Shown piece by piece: positions 1 through 7,893 of a stretch of DNA of 64,000 bases. Made by a program: the position numbers and the translations under genes. The notes below the pieces were generated by a model. The model did not search any database, was not told where the DNA came from, and saw only the letters and a list, made by a program, of their open reading frames with translations. Every line of letters starts with the position of its first letter. Within the stretch, counting starts at the first letter, position 1. The stretch is from Comamonas odontotermitis (GTDB lineage: Bacteria > Pseudomonadota > Gammaproteobacteria > Burkholderiales > Burkholderiaceae_C), in NCBI RefSeq assembly GCF_020080045.1, contig NZ_CP083451.1:1550001-1614000 (forward strand). The letters are read 5' to 3'.

Positions 1-870
1 CAGATCGCCCGCAGAGGGTGTGCCGCCCGGGTACACCAGGCGCGAGGCGAACCGCCACACCGGACCGCTGAGGATGAAGCATGCGGTTGCCACGGCGGCG
101 GCGTTGAGCCATTTCGATTCGACAGGCAGCAGCACCGTGAGCGACACCACCGCCAGCCCCAGCACGATGAAGATGGCAGACGCCAGCGCGCGCCGTGCCC
201 AGACGTTGACGACAAACACCCGGTAGCGCAGCACGCCATACACCAGCAGCAGCGGAAACACCGGCATGGTCAGCACCGGCCAGGGATAGTGCTCGATACC
301 GAGTGCCGCAAAGGCAAAGCCGGAAATGGCCAGAAGCCCCCAGGCACACGAGATGGCAATCGAGGCGAACTGCTTGCGGCGCAGCGGCGAGGGCGCATGC
401 AGCCAGCCCCAGCCCAGCACCAGCAGGCCCGCAGTGGCGAGGATGCCCCAGGCCAGGCTGTGAACCCAGCCCACTGCATTGGGCACCACCACCCATTGAA
501 AGCCGGTGAACGGCGGAAAGTGGACGAAGTCGCCCGGTGAACGCACAAGCGACAACAGCGCCACCAGCATCGCCATGGCATAACCCGCGCGCACCCAGTG
601 CCGGTGCAATGGCGCGCCGCAGAAGATCACGCAGAAGTGAAAGAAGGCGGCAGAGGTGAAGGTGAGCGAAGACAGCAGCGCCATGGCGGCCGGCACGCTG
701 CCCAGGCCTGCCCAGTTGGGCAATTCGTTGCCAACGATCCACGTCGCCACACCCAGGAGGAACACCACCAGCAACCGGGCACCTGCCACCTGTTTGGCCC
801 ACAGCAGCAGAACGCTGCCAAGGGCCAGGATTTCGAGCAGGGTGAGCAGCAGGGCAAGGTGGATGGCCAT
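1..870 (-). CDS. Membrane sensor histidine kinase, N-terminal part (truncated by window edge)
   Basis: The minus strand is open without a stop from an ATG at 870 to the left edge, giving about 290 residues. The product is almost entirely hydrophobic, with about seven to eight predicted membrane helices, starting with a Leu-rich helix (MAIHLALLLTLLEIL). Near the window edge is the segment GVLRYRVFVVNVWARRAL followed by another helix. A short RYR-x-(F/L) motif after the last helices is typical of the 7TM-type N-terminal region of some bacterial histidine kinases. The kinase core itself would lie outside the window, so the kinase call is an inference from this membrane region. It is divergent from the DUF4166 gene, with 125 bp between the starts. 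It could instead be another polytopic membrane protein. Confidence 0.6.
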   Translation of the reverse strand, partial: MAIHLALLLTLLEILALGSVLLLWAKQVAGARLLVVFLLGVATWIVGNELPNWAGLGSVPAAMALLSSLTFTSAAFFHFCVIFCGAPLHRHWVRAGYAMAMLVALLSLVRSPGDFVHFPPFTGFQWVVVPNAVGWVHSLAWGILATAGLLVLGWGWLHAPSPLRRKQFASIAISCAWGLLAISGFAFAALGIEHYPWPVLTMPVFPLLLVYGVLRYRVFVVNVWARRALASAIFIVLGLAVVSLTVLLPVESKWLNAAAVATACFILSGPVWRFASRLVYPGGTPSAGDL

Positions 871-995
871 GGCAGGACTGTATACGGCGTTGACGCCTCC
901 GGCAACGGTGTTGTATCTGGCGTTTACAGGTAAGAGAAAAATTTCAATAAAATCAACATTATTTTGAATGGCATGGATGCTGCATTGGTGTAGGT

Positions 996-1640
996 ATGAG
1001 CACCTTGCATTCCCCCCATCCGAACATCCATCCGGCCCATGCCGATGCGTTGGATATCAGCGCGCTGGTCGGGCCCGCTGCCTGGCAGCAGCTCTCCCCC
1101 GCCATCCATCGCCGTTTTGCCAGCCAGCATGCGCCAGTGGCCTATGCCGGGCACATGGAGCTGCGCACATCGCGTATCGGCCGGTTGTTTGCGTGGGCTG
1201 CGCAACTGTTGGGCAGCCCGCTGGCTGGCAGCCGCGCTGGCCTGGTGCCGACGCAGGTGCAGGTGGCAAGCGACGGGCGGGGTGGCGTGGTGTGGTCGCG
1301 CCAGTTGGGCGAGTGCGGCAGTGCGGGCAGCCAAGCCGTGCGATCGACCAAGCGCCTGGGGCCCGGTGGCCAGCTCGAAGAGTGCACCGAAGGCGGCCTG
1401 TCGATGGCGCTGGAGGTGTGTGTGGAGCAGGGCGCTCTGGTGTTTTACAGCCGCCGCTACTTCTGGCTGCTGGGCCGGTGGCGGCTGCCGGTGCCAGCGC
1501 TGCTGACGCCCGGTGTGTGCCGTGTCGAGCACCGCGACGAAGGCCCAGGGTGCTTTCGCTTCACGCTTGAGATGACGCACCCGCTGTGGGGCCGCACCTT
1601 CTACCAAACCGGCGTTTTTTCCGATCCTCTGGAGTCCTGA
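996..1640 (+). CDS. DUF4166 domain protein
   Basis: This gene encodes 214 residues with no signal peptide. The body, from about residue 20 on, reads as one compact domain with the conserved DUF4166 features: an N-terminal segment on assembly around an Arg-Phe (HRRF), a central region with VVWSRQLG, and a C-terminal segment with FRFTLEMTHPLWG. The biochemical function of the family is not known. It is commonly found beside, or fused to, NAD-dependent epimerases. Here its stop codon is one base from the start of such an epimerase, so the two are almost certainly cotranscribed and may act on the same substrate. The ATG at 996 was chosen as the first start downstream of the divergent upstream gene. 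Confidence 0.75.
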   Translation: MSTLHSPHPNIHPAHADALDISALVGPAAWQQLSPAIHRRFASQHAPVAYAGHMELRTSRIGRLFAWAAQLLGSPLAGSRAGLVPTQVQVASDGRGGVVWSRQLGECGSAGSQAVRSTKRLGPGGQLEECTEGGLSMALEVCVEQGALVFYSRRYFWLLGRWRLPVPALLTPGVCRVEHRDEGPGCFRFTLEMTHPLWGRTFYQTGVFSDPLES

Positions 1641-1641
1641 G

Positions 1642-3111
1642 ATGACTATCGTTTTTGTGTTGCTCACCGTGCAGTCGCTGCTGGGCGCGTTTGACAACTT
1701 CTGGCACCACGAGCGCGAAGCGCGCCTGCCGCAGCGCACATCGGCGCGCTACGAACTGCGCCTGCACGCCGCGCGTGAAGCCATCTACGGCCTGCTGTTT
1801 GCCAGCTTTGCATGGCTGCAGTGGCGCGGATGGTGGGTGCTGCTGCCTGCGGGCCTGCTGGTGGCCGAGATGTTCATCACCATTGCCGATTTTCTGGAAG
1901 AAGACCGGAGCCGCAAGCTGCCGCCGCTCGAGCGCGCGCTGCACACGGTGCTGGCGGTGAGCTATGGCCTGCTGGTGGGGCTGGTGGGGCCGCTGTTCTG
2001 GCAGGCGGCGCAACTGCCTGCGGGTGTTTCGGTGGTGACGCATGGCGGGTGGACAGCGATGTTCAGCGTGGCATCGGTCTGCGTGCTGGCCTGGAGCGTG
2101 CGCAATGCATTGGCTGTGCGCAAGCTGGGTGCGGCCGTGCAGCAGACCGGCCCGGTCCCTCGCGCCCAGGGCGCTGCCCTGCAAGGGCTTGGGCAGCAGA
2201 CGGTGCTGGTGACCGGTGGTACCGGCTTTGTCGGCCAGGCGCTGGTGCAGCGCCTGCTGCGCGAAGGCCGCCGGGTGCTGGTGCTGAGCCGTGACCCCTT
2301 GCAGGCGCGCGCAGCGCTGGGTGAGGGCGTGTGGGTGGTGGACAGGCTGGACGACATTCCCTGCGAAACCCGCATCGACGCCGTGGTGCACCTGGCGGGA
2401 ACAGGCATCCTGGGTGCGCCTTGGACGGCCGCCCGCCGCCGCCTGCTGCTGCAAAGCCGCCTGCAGGTGATGGCGCAATTGCAGAATCTGATGGCACGCC
2501 TGTCCCACAAGCCCGAGGTGCTGGTCTGTGCATCGGCCGTGGGTTACTACGGCGTGCCGCTGGATGCTGCGCCGCTGGACGAGGCTGCGCCACCGCAGCC
2601 GGGGCGCTTTCAATCCGATCTGTGCAGACTGGTCGAAGCCGCTGCCTTGCGCAGCAGCGCGCTGGGGGTACGCGTGGTCTGCCTGCGCCCCGGCATTGTT
2701 CTGGGCCAGGGCGATGGGGCCTTTCCTGCGCTGGCGTTTGCAGCCCGCTGCGGGCTGGGCGCCGTGCTGGGCGGCGGCCTGCAGCCCATGCCCTGGATCC
2801 ACCTGGACGATGCCGTGGGTCTGGTCTGCCATGCTTTGGCGGAGCCCGCGCTGCATGGCCCGCTGAACGCTGTGGCCCCGCAGGCCGTCACGCAGGGGCA
2901 ATTTGCCCGTCGCCTCTCGGCTGTGGTGGAGCGCCCCCTGTGGCTGCGGGTGCCCGGCTGGCCACTGCGCCTGCTGCTGGGCGAGATGTCGGAGTTGCTG
3001 CTTTGTGGCCAGAATGTGGTGCCAGCGCAGGCCCTGCGCAGTGGCTACCGCTTTCGGTATGCCAGCCTGGCCGCGGCGCTGGCCCAACTGATAGGCAGGC
3101 CATCGGCTTGA
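1642..3111 (+). CDS. TIGR01777-family epimerase with an N-terminal membrane domain
   Basis: The product has 489 residues in two parts. Residues 1-160 form about four hydrophobic helices, with a charged segment between the first two (WHHEREARLP). Residues 187-489 form an SDR-type NAD(P)-binding domain with the glycine motif TGGTGFVG near 191-198, SAVGYYG near 298-304, and the LRPGIVLG and PMPWIHLDD segments typical of the TIGR01777/YfcH family. That family usually has only the soluble domain of about 300 residues, so this is a fusion that would anchor the enzyme in the membrane. The substrate is unknown. A ribosome site (GGAG) lies just upstream, overlapping the end of the DUF4166 gene, and the two genes form an operon. 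Confidence 0.85.
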   Translation: MTIVFVLLTVQSLLGAFDNFWHHEREARLPQRTSARYELRLHAAREAIYGLLFASFAWLQWRGWWVLLPAGLLVAEMFITIADFLEEDRSRKLPPLERALHTVLAVSYGLLVGLVGPLFWQAAQLPAGVSVVTHGGWTAMFSVASVCVLAWSVRNALAVRKLGAAVQQTGPVPRAQGAALQGLGQQTVLVTGGTGFVGQALVQRLLREGRRVLVLSRDPLQARAALGEGVWVVDRLDDIPCETRIDAVVHLAGTGILGAPWTAARRRLLLQSRLQVMAQLQNLMARLSHKPEVLVCASAVGYYGVPLDAAPLDEAAPPQPGRFQSDLCRLVEAAALRSSALGVRVVCLRPGIVLGQGDGAFPALAFAARCGLGAVLGGGLQPMPWIHLDDAVGLVCHALAEPALHGPLNAVAPQAVTQGQFARRLSAVVERPLWLRVPGWPLRLLLGEMSELLLCGQNVVPAQALRSGYRFRYASLAAALAQLIGRPSA

Positions 3112-3199
3112 GGGCCCCCATCAGGCCATTGGGCCATCGGGCCTTTGGGGCGCGATGTGGCGTGGCGATCACGTGGACCCGTTTCTGGTTGCTGCCGTA

Positions 3200-4285
3200 T
3201 CAGGCTGCGATGGATTCGGGGCTGGTCATGAAGCCGGTGGTGGCGTGGCGGCTACCGTCGTCAAGCACCAGTTCACGCTCGGGCCAGCGCATGGCAGCCA
3301 GTTTGAAGTCGTCTTCGGGCCGCGTGCCTGCGAGGCGCGCCGTCCAGCGTGCGCCGACGGAGAAATCAACGCAGAACACATTGTGGCGCAGGCCATGCCA
3401 TGACGTGGGGGCGATGTCTGCAAACAGATCCTGGTCGCCCTTGCCCAGCACGGCACGGTCGACCGGCGTGATGCGGCGCCAGTAGTGGCCTATCAGCACG
3501 GGGGTGGCATCGGCATAGCGGTCCCACCATGCCACGCGCTCCACAAAGCGCCATTTGCCACCGGCAAAGAAGGGTTCGGTGCCACGGCGCTCCACGCCAC
3601 AGGTCAGCACCTTGAGCGGGTTGTACTGCGATTTGTTCAGTTCGCTGTCGGCATGGGCGGGCATGAAAGGGGGCTGGTGCGCGCCATCTTCCAGGCTGTA
3701 AGGCCAGGCGGCACTTTCGGCAGCGGAGCGGGCCGGAATGCCCTGGGCGCGGGCATGGACGGCTGCGCCTTCCTCCAGCCGGTCGTAGTCGTCTGCCACC
3801 TCGCCGGTCGGCAACTGGCGGGCCTGGGTGATTTTCTCGTCCATCCACGCGGCATGCACGATGCGGATATCGTCGCGCTCCAGCGCCAGGGGGAGCTGGC
3901 GCAGGAACGGGAACATGGCCTGCGGAAAGTCACGGTCTGCGCGCTGGTAGGGGGCGTACTTGCGGTTGTCGGCCTCAATGCGCTCGTCAAAGAACCAGCC
4001 CGAGCCATCCTTGGCGTCGTCGCGCAGCAGGTTGATCTCGTGGTTGCCCAGCACGGCGTAGGCATGGCCTGCCTCGACCCAGCGGCGCACCAGGGCGAGT
4101 ACTCCGGGGCTGTCCGGGCCGCGGTCGCAGAAATCCCCGACGAACACCAGCTTGCGGCCTGCCGGATGGCGGCCGTCGTCGTCATAGCCCAGATGCCTGA
4201 CCAGCTGCTCCAGTGCCTGGCGCTCGCCATGCACATCACCGATCACATCCAACGGGCCGGGGGGCAGTGTATGTACCAGGCTCAT
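3200..4285 (-). CDS. Metallophosphoesterase (PPP/ApaH-like)
   Basis: The gene encodes 361 residues starting at MSLVHTLPPG. An upstream in-frame ATG would add 27 residues without family resemblance, so the internal start was chosen. The calcineurin-like signature motifs are all visible: GDVHG at 16-20, GDFCDRGP at 50-57 and GNHE at 80-83, with further histidines at RIVHAAW and LIGHYW. These coordinate a two-metal centre that hydrolyses phosphoesters. The bacterial PPP group includes diadenosine tetraphosphatases and protein phosphatases, and I cannot choose between these substrates from sequence. It stands alone, between the convergent epimerase gene and folA. Confidence 0.85.
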   Translation of the reverse strand: MSLVHTLPPGPLDVIGDVHGERQALEQLVRHLGYDDDGRHPAGRKLVFVGDFCDRGPDSPGVLALVRRWVEAGHAYAVLGNHEINLLRDDAKDGSGWFFDERIEADNRKYAPYQRADRDFPQAMFPFLRQLPLALERDDIRIVHAAWMDEKITQARQLPTGEVADDYDRLEEGAAVHARAQGIPARSAAESAAWPYSLEDGAHQPPFMPAHADSELNKSQYNPLKVLTCGVERRGTEPFFAGGKWRFVERVAWWDRYADATPVLIGHYWRRITPVDRAVLGKGDQDLFADIAPTSWHGLRHNVFCVDFSVGARWTARLAGTRPEDDFKLAAMRWPERELVLDDGSRHATTGFMTSPESIAA

Positions 4286-4497
4286 CGTCGCTGTTCCATC
4301 AACAGTGCAGCGCGAATTCATGCATGTCATGCATGCGCTGCGGCGTATTACAAACGGATGACCCATTGTGCCCGATTATGTTGCGCTGCACCAGAGAGGG
4401 TGCACGCAAGCCGTTGCAGGACAAAAGCAGGCCTTGGCGCTTTACCTGTAAGCGCTATCAGCTATCAATTTTGATAGCCTTGTTTTGCCCGACACAT

Positions 4498-5013
4498 CTA
4501 GGCGACAGTGCGCCGATAGCAAACAAAGCTGAACGGCAATCCGCTGGCGCTGGTGTGCGCTTCGCGCGAGGCTTGCTGCCACTCGGCGCCCAGGCTGGGC
4601 GCATAGGCGTCACCGGCAAAATCCTGGGCGATTTCGGTCACCCACACCTCGTCGGCCAGGGGCAGCGCCTGGGCATAGATCTGCGCGCCACCGATCACCC
4701 AGGCCGGTTTGCCGATGGCACGGGCTGCATCCAGCGCCTGGGCGACATCACCCGCGACGGTGACATGCGCGGATGCCGGGTCTGGCTGCCAGTCTGCCTG
4801 GCGCGTCACCACCACATTGTGGCGGCCGGGCAAGGGGCGAAAACGCGGTGGGAGCGAATCCCAGGTCTTGCGGCCCATGATGACGGTGCCGCCGGTGGTC
4901 TTCTGCTTGAAGAAGGCCATGTCCTCTGGCAGATGCCAGGGCAATTGGTTGTTGATGCCGATCACGCCATTGGCGGCACGGGCGTAGATGAGGTGGATAT
5001 GCGGTGTGGTCAT
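4498..5013 (-). CDS. folA: Dihydrofolate reductase
   Basis: The gene encodes 171 residues, close to the usual bacterial length of about 160. It reduces dihydrofolate to tetrahydrofolate with NADPH in the cytoplasm and is the trimethoprim target. The N-terminal strand and Met20-type loop are clear (ANGVIGINNQLPWHLPEDM), with Glu-Asp in the active-site helix region. The NADPH-binding segment VIMGRKTWDSLP and the later WVIGGAQIYAQALP are also diagnostic. The ATG at 5013 overlaps the TGA of the upstream acyltransferase gene by the four bases ATGA, so the two are translationally coupled although functionally unrelated. Confidence 0.96.
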   Translation of the reverse strand: MTTPHIHLIYARAANGVIGINNQLPWHLPEDMAFFKQKTTGGTVIMGRKTWDSLPPRFRPLPGRHNVVVTRQADWQPDPASAHVTVAGDVAQALDAARAIGKPAWVIGGAQIYAQALPLADEVWVTEIAQDFAGDAYAPSLGAEWQQASREAHTSASGLPFSFVCYRRTVA

Positions 5014-6101
5014 GCAGAAGGGCCCAGCCAGCGGGCGATCTGGCGCCGGCAGGCCTGGTAGAGAGGACGTTCGATGGAGTGATGGTACAGCGCGGCAAAG
5101 GCGACCAACAGCAGCAGCACGGCCACCGCTGCGCCTGCGCGGGGCAGGGCCTGCCAGCCCAGCGCCTGCAGCGCGCGGCTCGCCAGCAACAGCACCAGGG
5201 GATGCAGCAGGTAGATGGCAAAGGAGTAGTCGCCCAGGCGACCCAGCCCGTGCTGCAGCGATTGGAGGCGAGGGCTGTGAGGCACGGGGGCCAAGAGGGC
5301 TGCACCGACAAGTGCCACGGCGGCTGAACCTGCCCACAGGGCGCGTTCGGGCCAATGGAAGAAGCCGCTCATTCCGGGCGCGTGCGGGCTGTGGAACCAG
5401 GCCACATAGACGGCCATGCCGGCCAGCACAGCTGCCGCCAGCAACCACCAGTCCCAGTGCTGGCGCGGAAAGCGCCGCACCAGCAGGTAAAGAAAATACC
5501 CGGCAAAAAACTCCAGCACCAGCGGCGCTGCGTAAAACCACACGAGCAGCGTGGCACGATCAAACGCGCCGGGGGCATACCGGCCCGTGAACCAGAAATG
5601 GAGCACCAGAGTCGCGATGCCGCCTGCCAGGGCCGCCATGGCACGCTGGCGCCACGGCGGGGCCAGCAACAGGCTGGCAGCGACCAGCAGGTAGAAATAC
5701 AGCTCGTATACCAGCGTCCAGATCACATTGCTGATATGTAGCGAGAAATTGCTGGGGTAGAGCAGGGCCGATGACAGCAGGTTGACATTGGCTGGCAGGC
5801 TGCCGATTGCGACAAGTGCCAGCAGGCTGATGCCCATTACCGGCCACCAGCCCGTGTAGATGCGGCCAAAGCGCGTCAGCGCAAACTGGCTGGCGGCACG
5901 GATGCCGGGCGCGCTGCGTGCCGTGCCCAGCGCCATGATCACGCCGCTGATGACAAAGAAGATATCCACCCCGGCATAGCCACCCGCTGCAATGGCCTGG
6001 AACCATGAGGGCGCATGGGGAAACCAGCCCCACAGCTGCGCATGGTAGACCGCAACCCACATGGCCGCCGCAAAGCGCAGCATTTGGATGGACTGGATCA
6101 T
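5010..6101 (-). CDS. Acyltransferase 3 family membrane protein
   Basis: The gene encodes 363 residues starting at MIQSIQMLRFAAAMWV. A 48-residue upstream extension of the frame lacks family character and was excluded. About ten membrane helices span the protein. The N-terminal signature of the family is present: LRFAAAMWVAVYHAQ with the catalytic-type His, then GVDIFFVISGVIM. The C-terminus has YSFAIYLLHPLVLL and a final H-S-IERPLY motif. Family members transfer acyl groups to extracytoplasmic sugars or O-antigen, and the acceptor here is unknown. It precedes folA with a four-base overlap. Confidence 0.9.
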   Translation of the reverse strand: MIQSIQMLRFAAAMWVAVYHAQLWGWFPHAPSWFQAIAAGGYAGVDIFFVISGVIMALGTARSAPGIRAASQFALTRFGRIYTGWWPVMGISLLALVAIGSLPANVNLLSSALLYPSNFSLHISNVIWTLVYELYFYLLVAASLLLAPPWRQRAMAALAGGIATLVLHFWFTGRYAPGAFDRATLLVWFYAAPLVLEFFAGYFLYLLVRRFPRQHWDWWLLAAAVLAGMAVYVAWFHSPHAPGMSGFFHWPERALWAGSAAVALVGAALLAPVPHSPRLQSLQHGLGRLGDYSFAIYLLHPLVLLLASRALQALGWQALPRAGAAVAVLLLLVAFAALYHHSIERPLYQACRRQIARWLGPSA

Positions 6102-6216
6102 GGTGGGGCGAGGGCAGTTCGGCGGGGGGAATGAAAGTGCACGATGATAGCGTTTTGATGGAGTTTTGATAGCGGCATGCGCGCTGTGGGTGTGCGCTGA
6201 CAGCCTGAAACACATG

Positions 6217-6239
6217 AAAAAGGCCTGCAAGGCAGGCCG
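6217..6239 (-). terminator. Rho-independent terminator after the YdgA-like gene
   Basis: On the minus strand the stem GGCCTGC/GCAGGCC with a short loop is followed by TTTTTC. It lies about 45 bp after the stop of the gene ending at 6281. Confidence 0.8.
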
Positions 6240-6280
6240 ATTCATGGGGTGCGAGGCAGCATTGGCTGCGGCAACCGCTG

Positions 6281-7675
6281 TTAAGGCATTGCCGCCATCA
6301 CTCCCATCATTTCTTCGCCGCCCAGCTTCTTGCCATTGGCCTTGACTTCGCCACCGGCGTACTCGATCAGTGCGCTCATCTGGTTATCCTTTTCCTGCAG
6401 CACGCCCGCTTGCATCAGGGTGTCGATGCGCAGCTTCACATCGTCCTGCACCAGCGTGGCCAGTTGCTGCACGTCGTAGTCCTCATCGCCTTCATTGTCG
6501 GCAATCAGGGCATCGCGCACCCTGCTGCTCATCAGCGACTCCAGCACGGGCTTGGGCATGTTCAGCTTGGCGTGGGCCTTGATGTCGGTGGCCGGGTTCA
6601 GCCCCTTGGTGGCGTCGCCCTGGTAGGACACGCCAGCCGACAGTTCGGCTGCGCCTTCATCCGAACGCCAGGCAAGGCGCTTGATTTCCAGCTCCGGCTT
6701 GCGCGCCAGCAACTGCTGCAGGCCGCCCATCATCAATGCCTGCAGCGCCTGCGGATTGCCCTGTGCTTGCTGCGATTGCTTGGTGAACTGGTTGAGCCAG
6801 GCAGCATCGAGGTTGCGCAAGGCCAAGTCCACAGCAATGTCGTTGATCTTCTTGCCCGGAATCGTCACCAGCTTGACGGCGGTATTGACGCCGGTGTTGA
6901 CCACATCACCCTCTTGCCTGGTGTCGATGTCCATGGTCAGGCCATCGATCTGCACGGGTTCGCCGCCATTCTTGGGCTCGGTGTTCAGGCTGTCGAGCTT
7001 CCAGTTCACGCTGCCCACCATGAATTCCTGCCCCTGGGGCTGGAACAGGTCAAAGCGCATGCTGTTGCCCTTGAGCAGCATCTTGGCAGGGCCGCTGCTG
7101 TCGCCTTCTTCATCGTCCACCGGCGATGCGGTCGAGTCCAGTTGCAGGCTGGGCATGGTGGCCGTGCCCTTCATGCCCTTGAGGTCGGCAGACATTTCAA
7201 AATCTGCCGTCAGCCCTGCAAAGCTGACCTTGTCCTTGTCGAACTGGCCGGTCACGGCGGGCGAGCTCATCTGGTGCTTTGACGTGTGGGTCCAGCCGAC
7301 CTGGGTGTTCCACTCCAGGGGCGACTTGTCCTTGTACAGGCTCAGCAGCTCGGGGGGCGCATCGTCATTCCAGGCAAAGCGCGAGGCGATCTCTGCGGCG
7401 TGGCCACGTGGCCAGGGGCCGTGCGAGATGTCGTGGCTGGCGGTGAAGCTCAGTTGTTCCTCGCCGGTATTTACCGTCCACAGGGTCTTGGCGGTAGAGG
7501 TGAACAGGCCGCGCTCATAGCTTTGCACCTGCACCGTCAGCGGCGGCTTGCTCCACTCCTTGGCGGTCGACTCAAACCCCTCCTGTACCTTGCCGCCCAT
7601 CACGTAGCTGGTGGCAACGCTGCCCGCCAACAGCACAGCCACAGCGGCTGCAATCCCGATTCCAAGCTTTTTCAT
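6281..7675 (-). CDS. YdgA family (DUF945) envelope protein
   Basis: The gene encodes 464 residues starting at MKKLGIGIAAAVAVLLAGS, a single N-terminal signal or membrane anchor. The long periplasmic part has features of the YdgA/DUF945 family: VQVQSYERGLFTSTA early on, and repeated beta-strand segments such as FEMSADLKGMKGTATMPS and AKLNMPKPVLESLMS. The molecular function is not known. In E. coli YdgA is an inner-membrane-associated protein that has been linked to motility. The in-frame extension upstream (20 residues) precedes the obvious signal sequence and was excluded. The gene is monocistronic, with a terminator directly downstream. Confidence 0.8.
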   Translation of the reverse strand: MKKLGIGIAAAVAVLLAGSVATSYVMGGKVQEGFESTAKEWSKPPLTVQVQSYERGLFTSTAKTLWTVNTGEEQLSFTASHDISHGPWPRGHAAEIASRFAWNDDAPPELLSLYKDKSPLEWNTQVGWTHTSKHQMSSPAVTGQFDKDKVSFAGLTADFEMSADLKGMKGTATMPSLQLDSTASPVDDEEGDSSGPAKMLLKGNSMRFDLFQPQGQEFMVGSVNWKLDSLNTEPKNGGEPVQIDGLTMDIDTRQEGDVVNTGVNTAVKLVTIPGKKINDIAVDLALRNLDAAWLNQFTKQSQQAQGNPQALQALMMGGLQQLLARKPELEIKRLAWRSDEGAAELSAGVSYQGDATKGLNPATDIKAHAKLNMPKPVLESLMSSRVRDALIADNEGDEDYDVQQLATLVQDDVKLRIDTLMQAGVLQEKDNQMSALIEYAGGEVKANGKKLGGEEMMGVMAAMP

Positions 7676-7840
7676 GTGTTTTCCACTGGTGTCGCACGCC
7701 TGCGTTGTTGTGTGAGTTCTATTGCGGCGCAGCAATTGATGAAGCGGGAATTGTATGCGGTGGAGGTCTGCGTGCGAGGTGTTTTTGTTTGACCTCGCGA
7801 TACGACAACAAACGGGGGGATCGGGCAGTCAGGGAATGAA

Positions 7841-7868
7841 AAAGGGCTGCCATAGATGGCAGCCCTCC
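7841..7868 (-). terminator. Rho-independent terminator after glnS
   Basis: On the minus strand a strong GC stem (GGGCTGCCA/TGGCAGCCC, 4-base loop) is followed by TTTTTC, 26 bp after the glnS stop codon. Confidence 0.88.
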
Positions 7869-7893
7869 GAGGCAGACAAGGCGTGATTCCGAA

